Part shown: positions 10,879 through 23,100 of the stretch, in pieces
Layout of the letters: the number at the start of each line of letters is the position of its first letter
Numbering within the stretch: position 1 is the stretch's first letter
Assembly (NCBI GenBank): GCA_010645155.1
Contig: JAAGOF010000109.1
Location: 1,625,898 to 1,689,897 of the forward strand
Direction of reading: 5' to 3'
Source of the DNA: Tigriopus japonicus
Taxonomy: Eukaryota > Arthropoda > Copepoda > Harpacticoida > Harpacticidae
DNA: 64,000 nt
Position numbers and translations under genes: made by a program
Notes under the pieces: model-generated
Database searches by the model: none
What the model was told of the DNA's origin: nothing
Seen by the model: the letters and a program-made list of their open reading frames with translations, nothing else

Positions 10879-11230
10879 TGGTTTGCATTTTCATATCCTC
10901 TTAACTAGGGATGTGGGATTGGTGAGGTTCATCCATGCTTTTAGGCCCATTAAGGTTGGAAATATTGTACTTCTCTCAAAATAGTCTAGGGATGGCGAGG
11001 GAAGCTATGAAAGAGAAGGAAAATACCCTCAAAACCATGATTGCCTTCATATTTAAAAGTTAGAATCCGATTAATGACAATTAGTCATTTGGATTTCAGT
11101 ATTGATTTAATGAAGTACTTAAAACAATGACACCTGGCCAATCATTTGCAATCCATAGAGGTTATCAAATAACAATATGCCTTTATCTCTTTGTTGAGAG
11201 AGAAGAATCCAAATCTTGATATGGTTTTAA
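10879..11230. other. Intergenic, nothing recognised
   Basis: No gene or repeat was identified. Confidence 0.4.
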
Positions 11231-11238
11231 GTTTAAAA

Positions 11239-11505
11239 CAGGGGTTCTCAACTTATGTGTATTTACCCAAAATTGGGTAAATTTGACTTTCTGTTGGGTA
11301 AATTTGTGTCCGGAAAAATTGGAAAAAACTTGGGTTTTTTCGACCAATATTGCACGTTTTTTTCTTCTTCACGTATTTTGACATTTTTAATGTTTTTCTC
11401 CGTTTGACATACCGTCCGTAATGACTCCGTCATTACATAGGGGGGTAAATCGGATATTTCCCTTGCCAAAATGGGTATCCCCCTGAAAAAGGTTGAGAAC
11501 CCCTG
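11239..11505. mobile_element. hAT MITE, CAGGGGTTCTCAAC termini
   Basis: The left terminus CAGGGGTTCTCAAC and the right terminus GGTTGAGAACCCCTG are inverted copies. They are flanked by a perfect 8-bp target duplication GTTTAAAA (11231-11238 and 11506-11513). CAGGGGTTCTCAACC is a terminus widely seen in animal hAT (Charlie-type) elements. At 267 bp it has no transposase. Confidence 0.92.
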
Positions 11506-11513
11506 GTTTAAAA

Positions 11514-12288
11514 GGAGTCTACTTGGAGGTTGTAATGGAAGTCAATTCTGTGCAAGAAAAGGGTTCTTCAAAAATGTCAATTTTGATGTGAAAAGAGGTA
11601 TTTTTGATCGATCATCAAAGTGTCAAAAAGTGAGATCTTAAAAAAATGAGCAATCTTATTATTGAGATCTGAGACAAAGCGCAAAGCTAAGTTAGGTTAA
11701 GCATTGACCAAGAATTTGATCAGGGTAAGCTTGACCATTTTAGTAGAACTATTGATATTTGCGATGAAATTTCAACTTGCATTACCACGATATTTCAGGG
11801 AGGGTTCGATGACTTTCCACTTTAGTTCACTAGTTGAAGAGAAAAGTTATTCAAGCGTGTTTGAAGTCAAAAATGTCAAGGTTGGAAAGAGTCTCATTAT
11901 TTAGGTCATGTCATTGTACATCAAGCCATGAATTCTTCACAATTTTTCAAAATTAGGTTAAGCTAGAATTGAAACACCAAATACAGAAGGGTGTATGCAA
12001 CGAGTTCTTAACATATTCATTTCTGAAAGGTCACTTAGTTTCACTTAGTTTCACCAAAAACTTGGAGTTGGTTGGGATGTTAGAAACGGCATTTTCTTTA
12101 GGGAGTGAGGGAGCACATTTACTGATAGTAGGTCAGTTGTCGAGGGGATTGCAAGTATGGTTGAAGCATAGTAATACGCAATAAAAATAACCATGGTAGT
12201 GTTTAGTCTCAGAACATCCATGCGTATTTGAGATTAAAAAACGCACTTTTTGTACTGAAACTTCACTCGGACATGATTATTTCTTTTG
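11514..12288. other. Intergenic; weak foldback-like fragment
   Basis: A stretch at about 12125-12195 (taggtcagttg, then gttgaagcatag) resembles the left arm of the foldback at 57353-57622. Otherwise nothing was recognised. Confidence 0.35.
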
Positions 12289-12296
12289 CTAATTAC

Positions 12297-12845
12297 TAGG
12301 GTCTGGAAGTATTTTTCTAAAATATAGAATATTTTAAAAATATTTCTCAAATTTTCCTCGATTTTAAAAATATTTTGGCAGTCTTGAGGAGAAACCAAAT
12401 ATTTTCTTGATTTTTGGGGCAGAAAAAATATTTTGGGAAAATTTAAGCAATATTAATGAATGGTCAATGCATAACAGGGATTAAACGAAACGAACCAAAT
12501 ACATCAAAATGGCTACAAAAGGGCATTTGTGCTGAAATTAAACACTAAAAAAAAATATTACTGTTAAAAACCATAATTACTGTCATATTCGCAAAAACTG
12601 CGCCATTTATGAAGGCAAATCGAAAACGCTTTTGCTTTACCAGTTAATTGTAAGGTGCGCCTTCCAAAACGACCCATCGAATTAAAAATACCAAAAATAT
12701 ATTGGATAAATTGGTGAAAAAAGACGAAATTACCAAATAATGGCGTTGTAAAAAAATATTTTTAAATATTCGGCTTGTTTTTCAAATATTTTGGACTTTT
12801 GAATAAAAAATATATTTAATATTTTGTCGCTTTTTCCTGGCCCTA
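12297..12845. mobile_element. AT-rich hAT-like non-autonomous element (TAGGGYCNGGAA termini)
   Basis: The left end TAGGGTCTGGAAGTATTTTT and the right end, the inverse of TAGGGCCAGGAAAAAGCGAC, share their outer bases. The flanking octamers CTAATTAC (12289-12296) and CTTGTTAC (12846-12853) match at 6 of 8. Both ends are rich in aaatattttt motifs. The termini and target octamers resemble the TAGGGACAGGAA family, suggesting a related source transposase. Confidence 0.7.
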
Positions 12846-12853
12846 CTTGTTAC

Positions 12854-14097
12854 TGTTTCCCCTATTCTTTAACTTCCGAGCGTCCTCAACAATTGACCTA
12901 GTAAGATGTTTTGTGGGGGTAAATTGAGGTTGGCAAACATTTACTTTGTTGCCATATCTTTCTTTGATATTTATTTAACTAAAGTTCCAAATCAAGAGAA
13001 AGTAACCTCATACCATTTTCAAAACTCAAGACATTTTGCATCGCAGAACCACGAGAAATAGGCAACAAACAGTACAGTACGTAAAACCAAAAGGGATTTG
13101 TACTCTTTGAAACCATTAAAGGGTTTTTATTTATCATTGAATTGTATGTGGCTTCAAATGTATTGGCAACCTTTTAAATGCTTCATTTCACAGTCCATGA
13201 AAAATGTTCTTCAAAGGCCCAAGTGCAAAGTGCCCCGTGACACCAAGAATTTCCAGTTTACACCTTTCCAGAACAAGTCCACGTTGCCATGGAAAGCAAC
13301 TTTTGAAATTTGAGCTTCAGAGTAATAGAAAGGCCATTTACAAAACCTTCAAAATAAGGGAAATGATTTGAATGGAGAACCACTAATCAACCAATTCAAG
13401 GCGGCTTCAAACTAGAAAATTAAGCCTCCAGCCACCACCTCATTCCACTGTTCTGGAACGAGCTCAATAGCAATGCCATTTATGTTCCTTCTTCTCTCAT
13501 CCTTGAGCTCAAAGAGTGAGGCGACCACCAACGGCCTCTCTCTCTCCGTCTGTCCCTTCTTAGCGCCCACCTTGGAACCAAATTCTCGTATCGTCATTTG
13601 GAAGACGTTCTGGTCCGTTTGCTACTTCTCGGGAGTTGCTCCAATTGACGTCGAGCCCTTGCCAAGTAATCACCTGGATCCATTTGGTCGGAATGAAGGA
13701 ACCTGCTTCATTGCACCTTCTCTGTGACATATTCAATTAATTTGTTCTTCCAATGGACCTTCTTTGGCTTTAATGGCAACGGAGTGCATCGTCAAAGTGA
13801 TTCAGTGGAAGTCAAGTGAACACGAATCCCACGAGACAATGTTTGCCTTTGGTCAACATTGGTAGTGAAAAAAATCGAGGGAATGACTAACCAAAAAGTT
13901 TTTTTTTTGTTCATACGGGAAAGTTCAGTTTTTCTTCACTCCACGACATCATTTTGGGCGAAACGTTCTTAACGTTCGTGAGTGATCGATAAAAAGTTGG
14001 AATCACGAGGACATGACTTGGTTTAGGTTGGCCATGTTGCTGACTCCTGGAAAGATCACTTTAATTAGAGGGCATATCACGGTCCGAATCCACACGG
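12854..14097. other. Upstream region of the GPCR gene
   Basis: No recognisable repeat. The DNA is less AT-rich around 13430-13760. A TCAGTT initiator-like site near 14100 lies about 60 bases before the receptor ATG and could mark a transcription start. No upstream coding exon could be supported. Confidence 0.35.
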
Positions 14098-14161
14098 TGT
14101 CAGTTAGGCTTCTTTCAAGGTTTATTGGTGATTGGCAAAACGGGCAACACGATATCTAGAC

Positions 14162-17100
14162 ATGAGCTACAAATATCTCGTGGAAGCATTCCTTATGCCT
14201 TTTATCTCCGCCTGTGGCATTATTGGGAACTGTGTCTCATTTCACATCCTCCGCAAACGAGAAGTCAAGCTTAAAGAGGACTTTGTGGACATTTTGTGCT
14301 CTTTGGCCACGTTTGACAACCTTCTCCTGATTTCCATATACTTTCTGTTCTCCCTGCCCACTCAATGCGGACATTACGCTGAGAACTATTTTCCATACAC
14401 CGTCCCTTACTTGTACCCGTTGACCAATGTCTTCATGACTTGTTCGGGTTACATGACCGCTTGTGTGGGAATCAATCGATACCTGGACCTAATTGATATG
14501 AACCCCAATGTCAAACGTGCAGGCTACATTCAAGCCTTGATCGTCTTAGTTTTGGCGAGTCTTGTGAACGTGCCACGCTGGTTTGAGTTCGAATATCACA
14601 TTGAAACCCTGAGCACGGATCTCGCCCCTGGAAACGAGTCCATGAAGGTCTTGATCAACACCACAAAGGTGGTAGCCAGGACCACTGACCTTCGGAAAGA
14701 CGAGGACTATGTCCGGGACTACACCTTAATAGCCTCTTCTGTGTTAGTTGTGTTTTTGCCCACTCTTTGTATGTTTGTCACTACTGTCCTCATTTCAAGG
14801 GATTTGATGAGGGTGACCAAAGCGAGTAATGCTCTAAATAACTCCCAAGAAGAAAAGAGGCGAAAACGAAACCGAAACATCACATGTGTGCTTGTAATGA
14901 TTATAGTACTCTTTATGGTGACCCACGTTGGTGAGATCTTTATCGCCTTGTATGAGATGAGCAATTTACGAGATGGAAAACGAGGCTCATTTCCCACCTG
15001 GGCGAAGAACATTGTCACCACCAATCATCTACTCATTGTGATCAATTCCTCACTCAATTTTGTGATCTACTGCAAGGATGTTGTATTTAGGTGAGTTCAT
15101 TTTGTAAATGTATCCGTGCAAAAGTCTGTGTGTAGGCACATTTGGGTATGAATGGATGAAAAATCCGGCCAAATTTTCAAATTTCGGTGAACCAACAACA
15201 TCTCTCAGGTTGTGAACCATTTGGTAAATAATTTATGAGCTAGCTAAAGCATACAGAATAAGATATGCCAATCTATTGTTACTCATTCAAGCCTTTCAGT
15301 TTATAAATACATCCTTATGTGACAATGCCGTTTTGTGTAGCAACAGGTGTTTAAAAACACGTTCGCATGCACACCATTAGTACACGCATTGTTGTCAAAC
15401 AAAAGACATGCGCGAATGTGCCGAAGTTTCTCAAGTCTTTAATTTATTTATCTTTTGTTATTCAAGAATATACGGTACCAAGCTCCTTTTTTTGCTTTGA
15501 AGGGTGCCATTGATCTTCAAATGTGAATCTTGTCTGCCTGTCGAAGCTTCAAAAGTACGTCTAGAGGACCTTCTAGACGTGGGTAGAAAACAGGTCGTTA
15601 GGAAAACTTGGCTGACTAATTTTGGATACTTGAAGCTAGGGACTTGTCCAGCCATGGTATGCGTGTATGTGTACCAACAAGGAAAACCAGTTCTATGGCT
15701 TTCATTTTATCGACTCCGGAAAGTTCATAATCTCTTTTGTAAGCTATTCGGATAAATTAGGGATATTGAGTGGTCACTCCCTCGTTTTTGTACCAACCGT
15801 CTCTTTTCTTTACGTAAACTTGTTTGTTCCCAATAGCTAATGATTAGTTACACAATGCATAGATGTTCAGATCTAATAGCTCTGGCAGTTGCACTATTGT
15901 ACATATTTCCTGTTAAGAGGGTGGGAATATTCCCTTGTGAGAATGCGTACTCCATATTTGTCCATGAATAACCCTATGTGGCAAGCATCTCAAGCACTTT
16001 GGGTCCAAGAAACAATAACATAGATGGGATCTTGTGTGAAGTGAAGATAGTGGTGGATTTGGCTTAGAAAGCCATGAAAGCTAATTCGAGAACCACAAGC
16101 TGATTGAGACTAGTTGAGACCATGCTTGTTTCTGGTGGCATCAGATTGTGTGTGGAGAACATGCACCTTGTCGTTGCTTTAAATACTTTAAAGCTCGAGT
16201 CTGTTCTCTTGAAAAGCCAATCGAATTTAGTAGATAAACGAATGAAAGGGTTGTCCGTTTGTGGAGTTCTCATTGTTGAGTAAAAGCCCTAGGGGAAAAT
16301 TGAAGTCGTCATTTTGACTTCACAAACAAGTGATGCCATGATGACTAGTTGTTTCGCATAGGTAGATTGTAACTTTTTTTTCGAACTCGAATATTGCATT
16401 TTATGTACCTTCTTCTTTGATACGGTCGTTCTGGTTTCGTTTTGGCGTAGTTTCTGGTTTGTCTTTTTGCCAAAGGTTTGAGATGATTCATCAGTTTGGA
16501 TCTTTCTTAAACGTATTGAATCAGAATCAGGAAGATATCAGATAACTCTCTTCAAATGTATATTCTCTAGATCAAGGGTCGGCAGCCACTTTTAAGTCAG
16601 GGCCCACCAATTTGACCATGCGTTGTCAAGGGCCCACCAAGCAGACGTTGGTAGGTTCAAAGGGCCTACAAATTAACGATCAAAGAGCTTTGGGCCCACG
16701 AGCACAGTACTATGGATGGCTCACAGGCCCACAGTTTTGGACTTTCCCATAGCGCCTAGGCCCTCCAATGACCATCCTTGGGCCCACATGTGGGCCGCGG
16801 CCCACCGGTTGCCGACCCCTGCTCTAGATATTTCCGAACAGAAGCGATATTCTAATCTCCTTAATGGAAACAAAATATTGGTTAGTTGTAGTTTGTACGG
16901 TAGAAAAATGATTTGTCAGGGGGAACTATTTAGACATACAGTATTCATTTTTGCCGTATTTCCCGTCAATCCTTTAAAAATCGTCTTTCCGTTGTCGGTT
17001 ATGAAAATCTTTAAAATCCGGTTTTAGCCCTTTGCTGGTTTTTTATTCGTGCGCTTTATTTCTTTAAAATAAAACTTCCTGAGAACATGTTGGAGCTTTG

Positions 17101-20100
17101 TAAATCCACCATTCTCACATTTAACTAAAATTGGATGAAACTAGCATCTTGACTTTCAAATAAGTTGAACCAAATCGGTGCATTTTTTAATACAAACGAA
17201 ATGCGAAGATAACACGATTTGGAAGTATACCACTCGCAAAGAATAAACCAAGGTTGCAAGCTTCCGGCATATTCCTTGCTAATACTTTCATGATAAAACA
17301 GCAAACCCAAATTCACCTTCATGATGCCAAGGATGTAAAAGAGTTCCGCATGAAGGTGTCTAACCTTTGCAAAAGACCCTAATGGACGAATTTAACAATT
17401 TTGTTATATCGATAAGGTCCCTTTGATACAATGAGAAAGGTCACATTGAGTTCACTGTCCCGTTAACAAACTCACAAATTGTCGTCGCAACATTTTTAAG
17501 ACTACTTGTAATGGATGAAAGCATGACATCTCGCCATTGGAGTTTCAAACGTAGGTTCGTTTCACGACATTTCATTTGTCCAGTATGTCAATTGTACAAC
17601 AACGTGAGTTAGGTTAATCTTGGGGTTCAATACTTGAGACCTTTGGGAAACCCTCTGAAGTGTAGAGTAGCTCCACTTCAAGGTCTACAGTGTTAAGAGC
17701 AATCTTTAAAAACCGTTGTACTTATATGCAATGAGGTATCTTGTTACAGGGCCCGAATTTGAACGGATTTTTTTTCGGGGGAAATTTCAAAAATGATTAA
17801 TGGTGGACTTGATCCAGGATGGCTCTTCAAAAATTTTGGTCGCATTTAGAACTTCAAAAATCATGTCTTGGTTTAGCATGACATTCATATCATCGATCAA
17901 AGATTTAACAACCAAATTGGATCGCCTGAGCAAAAGCAAGCCAAAATCATGGCTGTACGCAAACAGGGATTCATATTTTCAGGTTTTCGGTGTAAAAATG
18001 AAATATATGAATCACGTCAATTTTGTGCCAACTACAAACATGTCCCAAGGGATTTTTACGATAAAGCCGCCTTACCTAAATCAAATTTACTGTTCGAATA
18101 TGAAATGCAAATGTTAGCTACAAAACCTTCAAAATATGCTGCCCTTTAAAGACATGGTTGTGCGAAAATCCAAAGATTTAACGAATCTTCAAGCTAACAC
18201 AATGTCCTTTGGCTTTTGGTAATCAGCTTTCCTAGTCAAAGGAAGCGACATCTGTCGAATTCCAAGCGTCCATTACGATGCCTCATATACATAGATATGA
18301 TACAGATTTGATATCTCATTGGTATAAGTGATCTATTGCTATTCTTTGTTCATTTTTTCCTCAGGATCAAATGAATTTGAAAAGTAACTTCACCAATCAA
18401 TAAAGTGCCAGTAAAATATATTAATAGGTAATATGTGTTAAACCAACTGACGTCTGCATAACGATTGGTAATATTTGCAAACCTAACCTAACCTAACCTA
18501 ACCGAAGCGTACGTTCATAAAGTGAGACTAGACGATGGATTTATGACATGGGAACTGTTCCAGTCAAAGGTTTGGTTGGGAACCTTTTATCGCCTTAGTG
18601 TGGGTTTATTTTGTCTAAATGAAATAATCATCCTGGGCACACTTTGTGATCCAAAAAAAAACTAGCCCTGTCATTGTCAGGAACAAATGCAGCAATGCAG
18701 TGTTTCCACAGATGCCTTTGGGTTTGCAACAAACATGCATATCAAAACCTTCCTTCAAACCCGACATTCTTCGTAAGAACTCGCATCTCCAGCAATATTT
18801 CATAGATACTTTGCATTTTGAAACTCAACAAACCGTAAAAATACTGATGGGAGTTTATCGCTGTGTGTCCCTTATCTTTCTACTATTTTCTGCTTGGATG
18901 CCTCTTTTTTGAAGCAGCAAGTTCTTGGACACGGAAATTGAGCGTAGTTGTTTCCAAAGTACTGTTTGATGTGCTCATCTTCATCAAAAAAGCTGGCTCT
19001 AAGCAAACCGTAACGTGGTTTCGTGTGAGAGAAGTTTTTCTCAATAGATCTTCTTCACGAAAGGTCTGTGGAACAAATTGTGCCACGCAGACTAAGTTAA
19101 TTTAAAATGCAAATAGGAATGGGGTAGGCACAATGAGGCTCATCTTTGAGAAACCTCCTTCCACGTAGCCTGAGAATCGAGACTGGAATGTTTGAGAGGT
19201 CCGATTTTTCATTATCTTTATTGATACTCTCCAGAAGTTTTTTTTTACCAAGGCCGATTTTCCTTCTTTCACCGATGATACGAAATTGGTTTGTGGAAGG
19301 AATAGCTATGAATTTTTAGCCTGATAAAAAACTACGCTCACACATCGACACGAAAGTCTAGGTGCAATTTTGATGGCTAAACTATTGATTAGTGGTTGAA
19401 ATCAATGAGCTCTTGAATTTTGGTGGAAAGTAAAATTTCAGTTTCATTTATTAAAATAACATACTGATTTGTAGGGACAGGAAGTTTAGACGAATGAAAC
19501 TGTCAAATTAAACGAAAAAAGGTGAATAAAACTGTCAAATTGAACGAAAAAAGACGAATAAAACTCTCAAATTAGACGAAAAAAGAGGAATAAAAGTTCC
19601 CATAAGACGAAAAAAACTTGCGTATAAGACGTAAAAATCGAATCAATTTCCCAAAAAGGCAAATGAAACTGTTTTTAAGAAAGAAGACAAATTAAGTGCC
19701 CGTTCAAACGAAAACAGACTTTTACAATTGCTCCCACAAAATAGACGAAACCGGGGAGAAATCTTCCTGCTTGTGCAAAAACGGCGAAATCTAGAAAATT
19801 TATACAATGAAGTAATTAATGGGCTAGAGATTTTGGTAGGACATGTTTCAAATAAAAACCAATAGTTCAAAATGCCTCTTTAAGGGAGCGTTTTCAGTAG
19901 AGCTGAAGTCAGATTTTCAAATTTTGGCCAATTAAACGAGAAAAGACGAATAAAATTGCCCAATTAGATGAAAAAAACACGAATAAAATCCAAATTAGAC
20001 GAAAAAAAATCGCGACGAATAAAGGGAAAAAAGACGAGAAAAGATGAAAAAAGGCGAATAAGTTTATTCATCTAAAGTTCCTGTCCCTACTGATTAGTTT

Positions 20101-23100
20101 GATGAATGATTAGTACCGTAGCTTAATTCATAACGATTTATTCGGGTAGATATAAACGTATGTGTGAAGGGTAAGAAGCACAGATCATATATTGACTAAT
20201 GTCGCATTGGCCGCATTGGCCCGTTCCGTCGGCGAGAGAAAAGTGACACCACTTGGCCCAGCTGCGCTAGCTTCGAAATCTCAGGGCGACCGCGTGCTCA
20301 GAAGTAACGACGATCGCTCGCGTCGAGAACAAAGTAGGTACAGTACGTTGAGTTTGTTCAGGATTTGGTCACGCTAGCAAAATTTTGAAAAGTTCGAAAT
20401 TTCCCACCACTTTAGGGTGTAGTAATATGTACCGGCTGATGAAGCAAAGTTGTCCACCTTTTTCTCGCACGAAGCGAGGTCTAGCCATTATAAGGTCTGT
20501 GGTAAGAAGCACAAACTACCCCCAGACTTCTCAATTCTAGCTAAGCAGGCAGACCGCCGTGACAGTGCGGAGATCCGTGACCTCTAGATGACGCAGGCTG
20601 TATTTTCTGAATTAACTCTGAGAATCGAACTTCAAAAAGGATATTTGCGTTACAAACACGGTGGCGCACTCTATGACATTCCTTATGAAACCATCATTTT
20701 AACCAATGTTGTTAGGTAATCCCTCATAGATGGCGGTTTTGTCGATGTCAAAATTGAGATATCTCTATTTTATTTATCTATGTAAGAAGTTAGATATCAA
20801 AATGGAGACAGAATGAGGAGAGAGAGAAGAGTCACCCAACTATGGGTCGGAACTATTGCCATCAGTTGGGAAACATGTTAATACACGATATTTTTTTGAG
20901 CGTGAGAAGTCATTTTCAAATTCCAGATACTTTTGAGACCACTTTTGAGATGTGAACGCGATGCAGAACATTTTTTTGAATTCGGTTAAATAGGTCACGG
21001 GCAAAAACTCTATCATGTTACTTAAAACATACATAAAAACAAATATTTGAAAATTTACTTTGACTTTAGTCTTAGATGTACTCAGAGCAGTGTTGCTCTA
21101 AAAAATTTCGGAAATCTATTACGCGGATCTTTTTTCAACGGCTTTTTCATTTAGCATTCTTGAAGGACCAAACAGGAGGGTTGTTACATCAAATTAGACA
21201 AACGGCTTAGTAGAATTTGACAATATTTTAGGTAAACTCACCCATAAGGCTACTTGAGAATTGACCGGAAGAAAATGTTCAAAAAAATGTTTTTAGGTAT
21301 GTGTTAAGTGACCTTATATCGTGTTTTTGCCCGTGATCTAATTAACAGAGTCTATATACAAATGCAGTATTGTATTCACACGTCAAAACTGGTCTCCAAA
21401 GTTTTTGGAATTTGAAAATAACTTCTCACGCTCATAAAACCACTGAATAATAATCACTCCACAAAATTAAAACGAATTTTTTTTAGAAGCTACTGGGGTC
21501 ACACTGGTTATTTGATCGTTCCCATCTGTCCACCTATTGTTATGACATCTTGGTTCAAAGAACGATAACGACACAACTTTTGTGTCAGAGTGTATGTTGA
21601 CTTTAGCATATAACTTTGAAGGGAATAAAATATATCTTAACGGCGTTTGGGATAACGTCACTGAATATGCCATTCAAAGATAATGCCAGTTCTAATCTTA
21701 GATTAGGTGGGCATCATCCATGAAGGATTTGGGCGTTGTCATCCAAGATGATGAAAAGTTGAATATGCTTAACGGAGATGAAAATGGGTGATGCATTCAA
21801 ATATGCGGCATTTGTCTAACTTTCAAGCCGAGAGATGGTGTTCCAATGTCAATGCTAACCCTGCTCTAGTTGATTGTTTAGCCTCATCCATTTGAACAGC
21901 AATGAATCCGACAAGTTTGCAAAGGTCGAGCAGGTCCAAAGATGTTTCACGAGGGACATCACAGGAATGAGAGATCTCTGGTGTTAGATAAGACTGCAAA
22001 ATATGGGCTGTACGTACAGTACAGTCCGTAAAGAAAGTATGAAAGGTATCTGATACTGGGCGTCTTCAAGATCATTCACAGGCTCTGTATAAAAATAAAG
22101 TTTTACGGGAAAGGTTAGATAGACCATAAATAATCGAGTTTCGTGGAGAAATCTTTGGAAAATGTTCCTGTGGCTAAATGATAATTTTTTGTATTTGCAC
22201 ACATTAATGCTAGTTTTTGGCGAAAGGAAGTGACAAATCTGCTCTGTTGATCCATTGAATGAAATATCGTTTTTTGTCAAGCTTCATGATGCCCGCAGAG
22301 TTGCGCAATCAAAAATGGCAACCGGGTCCTATTTTTCATCGACACTTCGTTCAAAATACTTGCAATGAAATATCGATCTTTAAAATTTGGCAACTCTATT
22401 GTGCCTGAAAAACAAACTTACTGTAGTTTAAAATAGATTTGCTTAGGGAAATGAATTTTAAAAACACAAAAATCAGCGTCTCTTCTTAGATTTTTAAGGA
22501 CATTTTTATCATTATTACTATTATGGTTAAGCCATATGAGGCTTTTTGGATGTTAAAACGATATCCAATCTATTGTCATGTTAGATGGGCAATGTTCTGA
22601 CGATCTCGTCAACTTTCTCTTTGATTTATTTTACTTTTTTATCATTTTTGGTTAAGGTTGAAACAGAACAAAGTAAAACTGCTTCTAGGTTGGGGGGAGA
22701 AACGCAAAGTCAACCTCTTTATAAAGCCGAGAACTAAGATATTTCTTTCGAGGCTGATGAATTACGTATCCACATTGCTTCTAACGGAAAAAGGGTTCTC
22801 AAAATTAATTACTTGGCCTTGAAGGCAAATGAATTACCCTTCAACAGCCTTTCTTTCGATGGTTGCATGGCATGTGTGAAAAGCTTCAGAGCAATTTTTA
22901 CTTATAAGACAGTCAAGACATTGAAATAAGGAAAACAGAAGCACTGAAAAAGATCAACTACCGATTTTTGTGACACAAGTTTTGCGCATAACTCAATTCT
23001 CAGTATCGTACAACAACCAAACATTCGATATTTTAGGATGTCAAGTATCATTTCCAAATTCATTGGTAGCACCTCAAGGATATCTAAAAATAGGCCTTTT

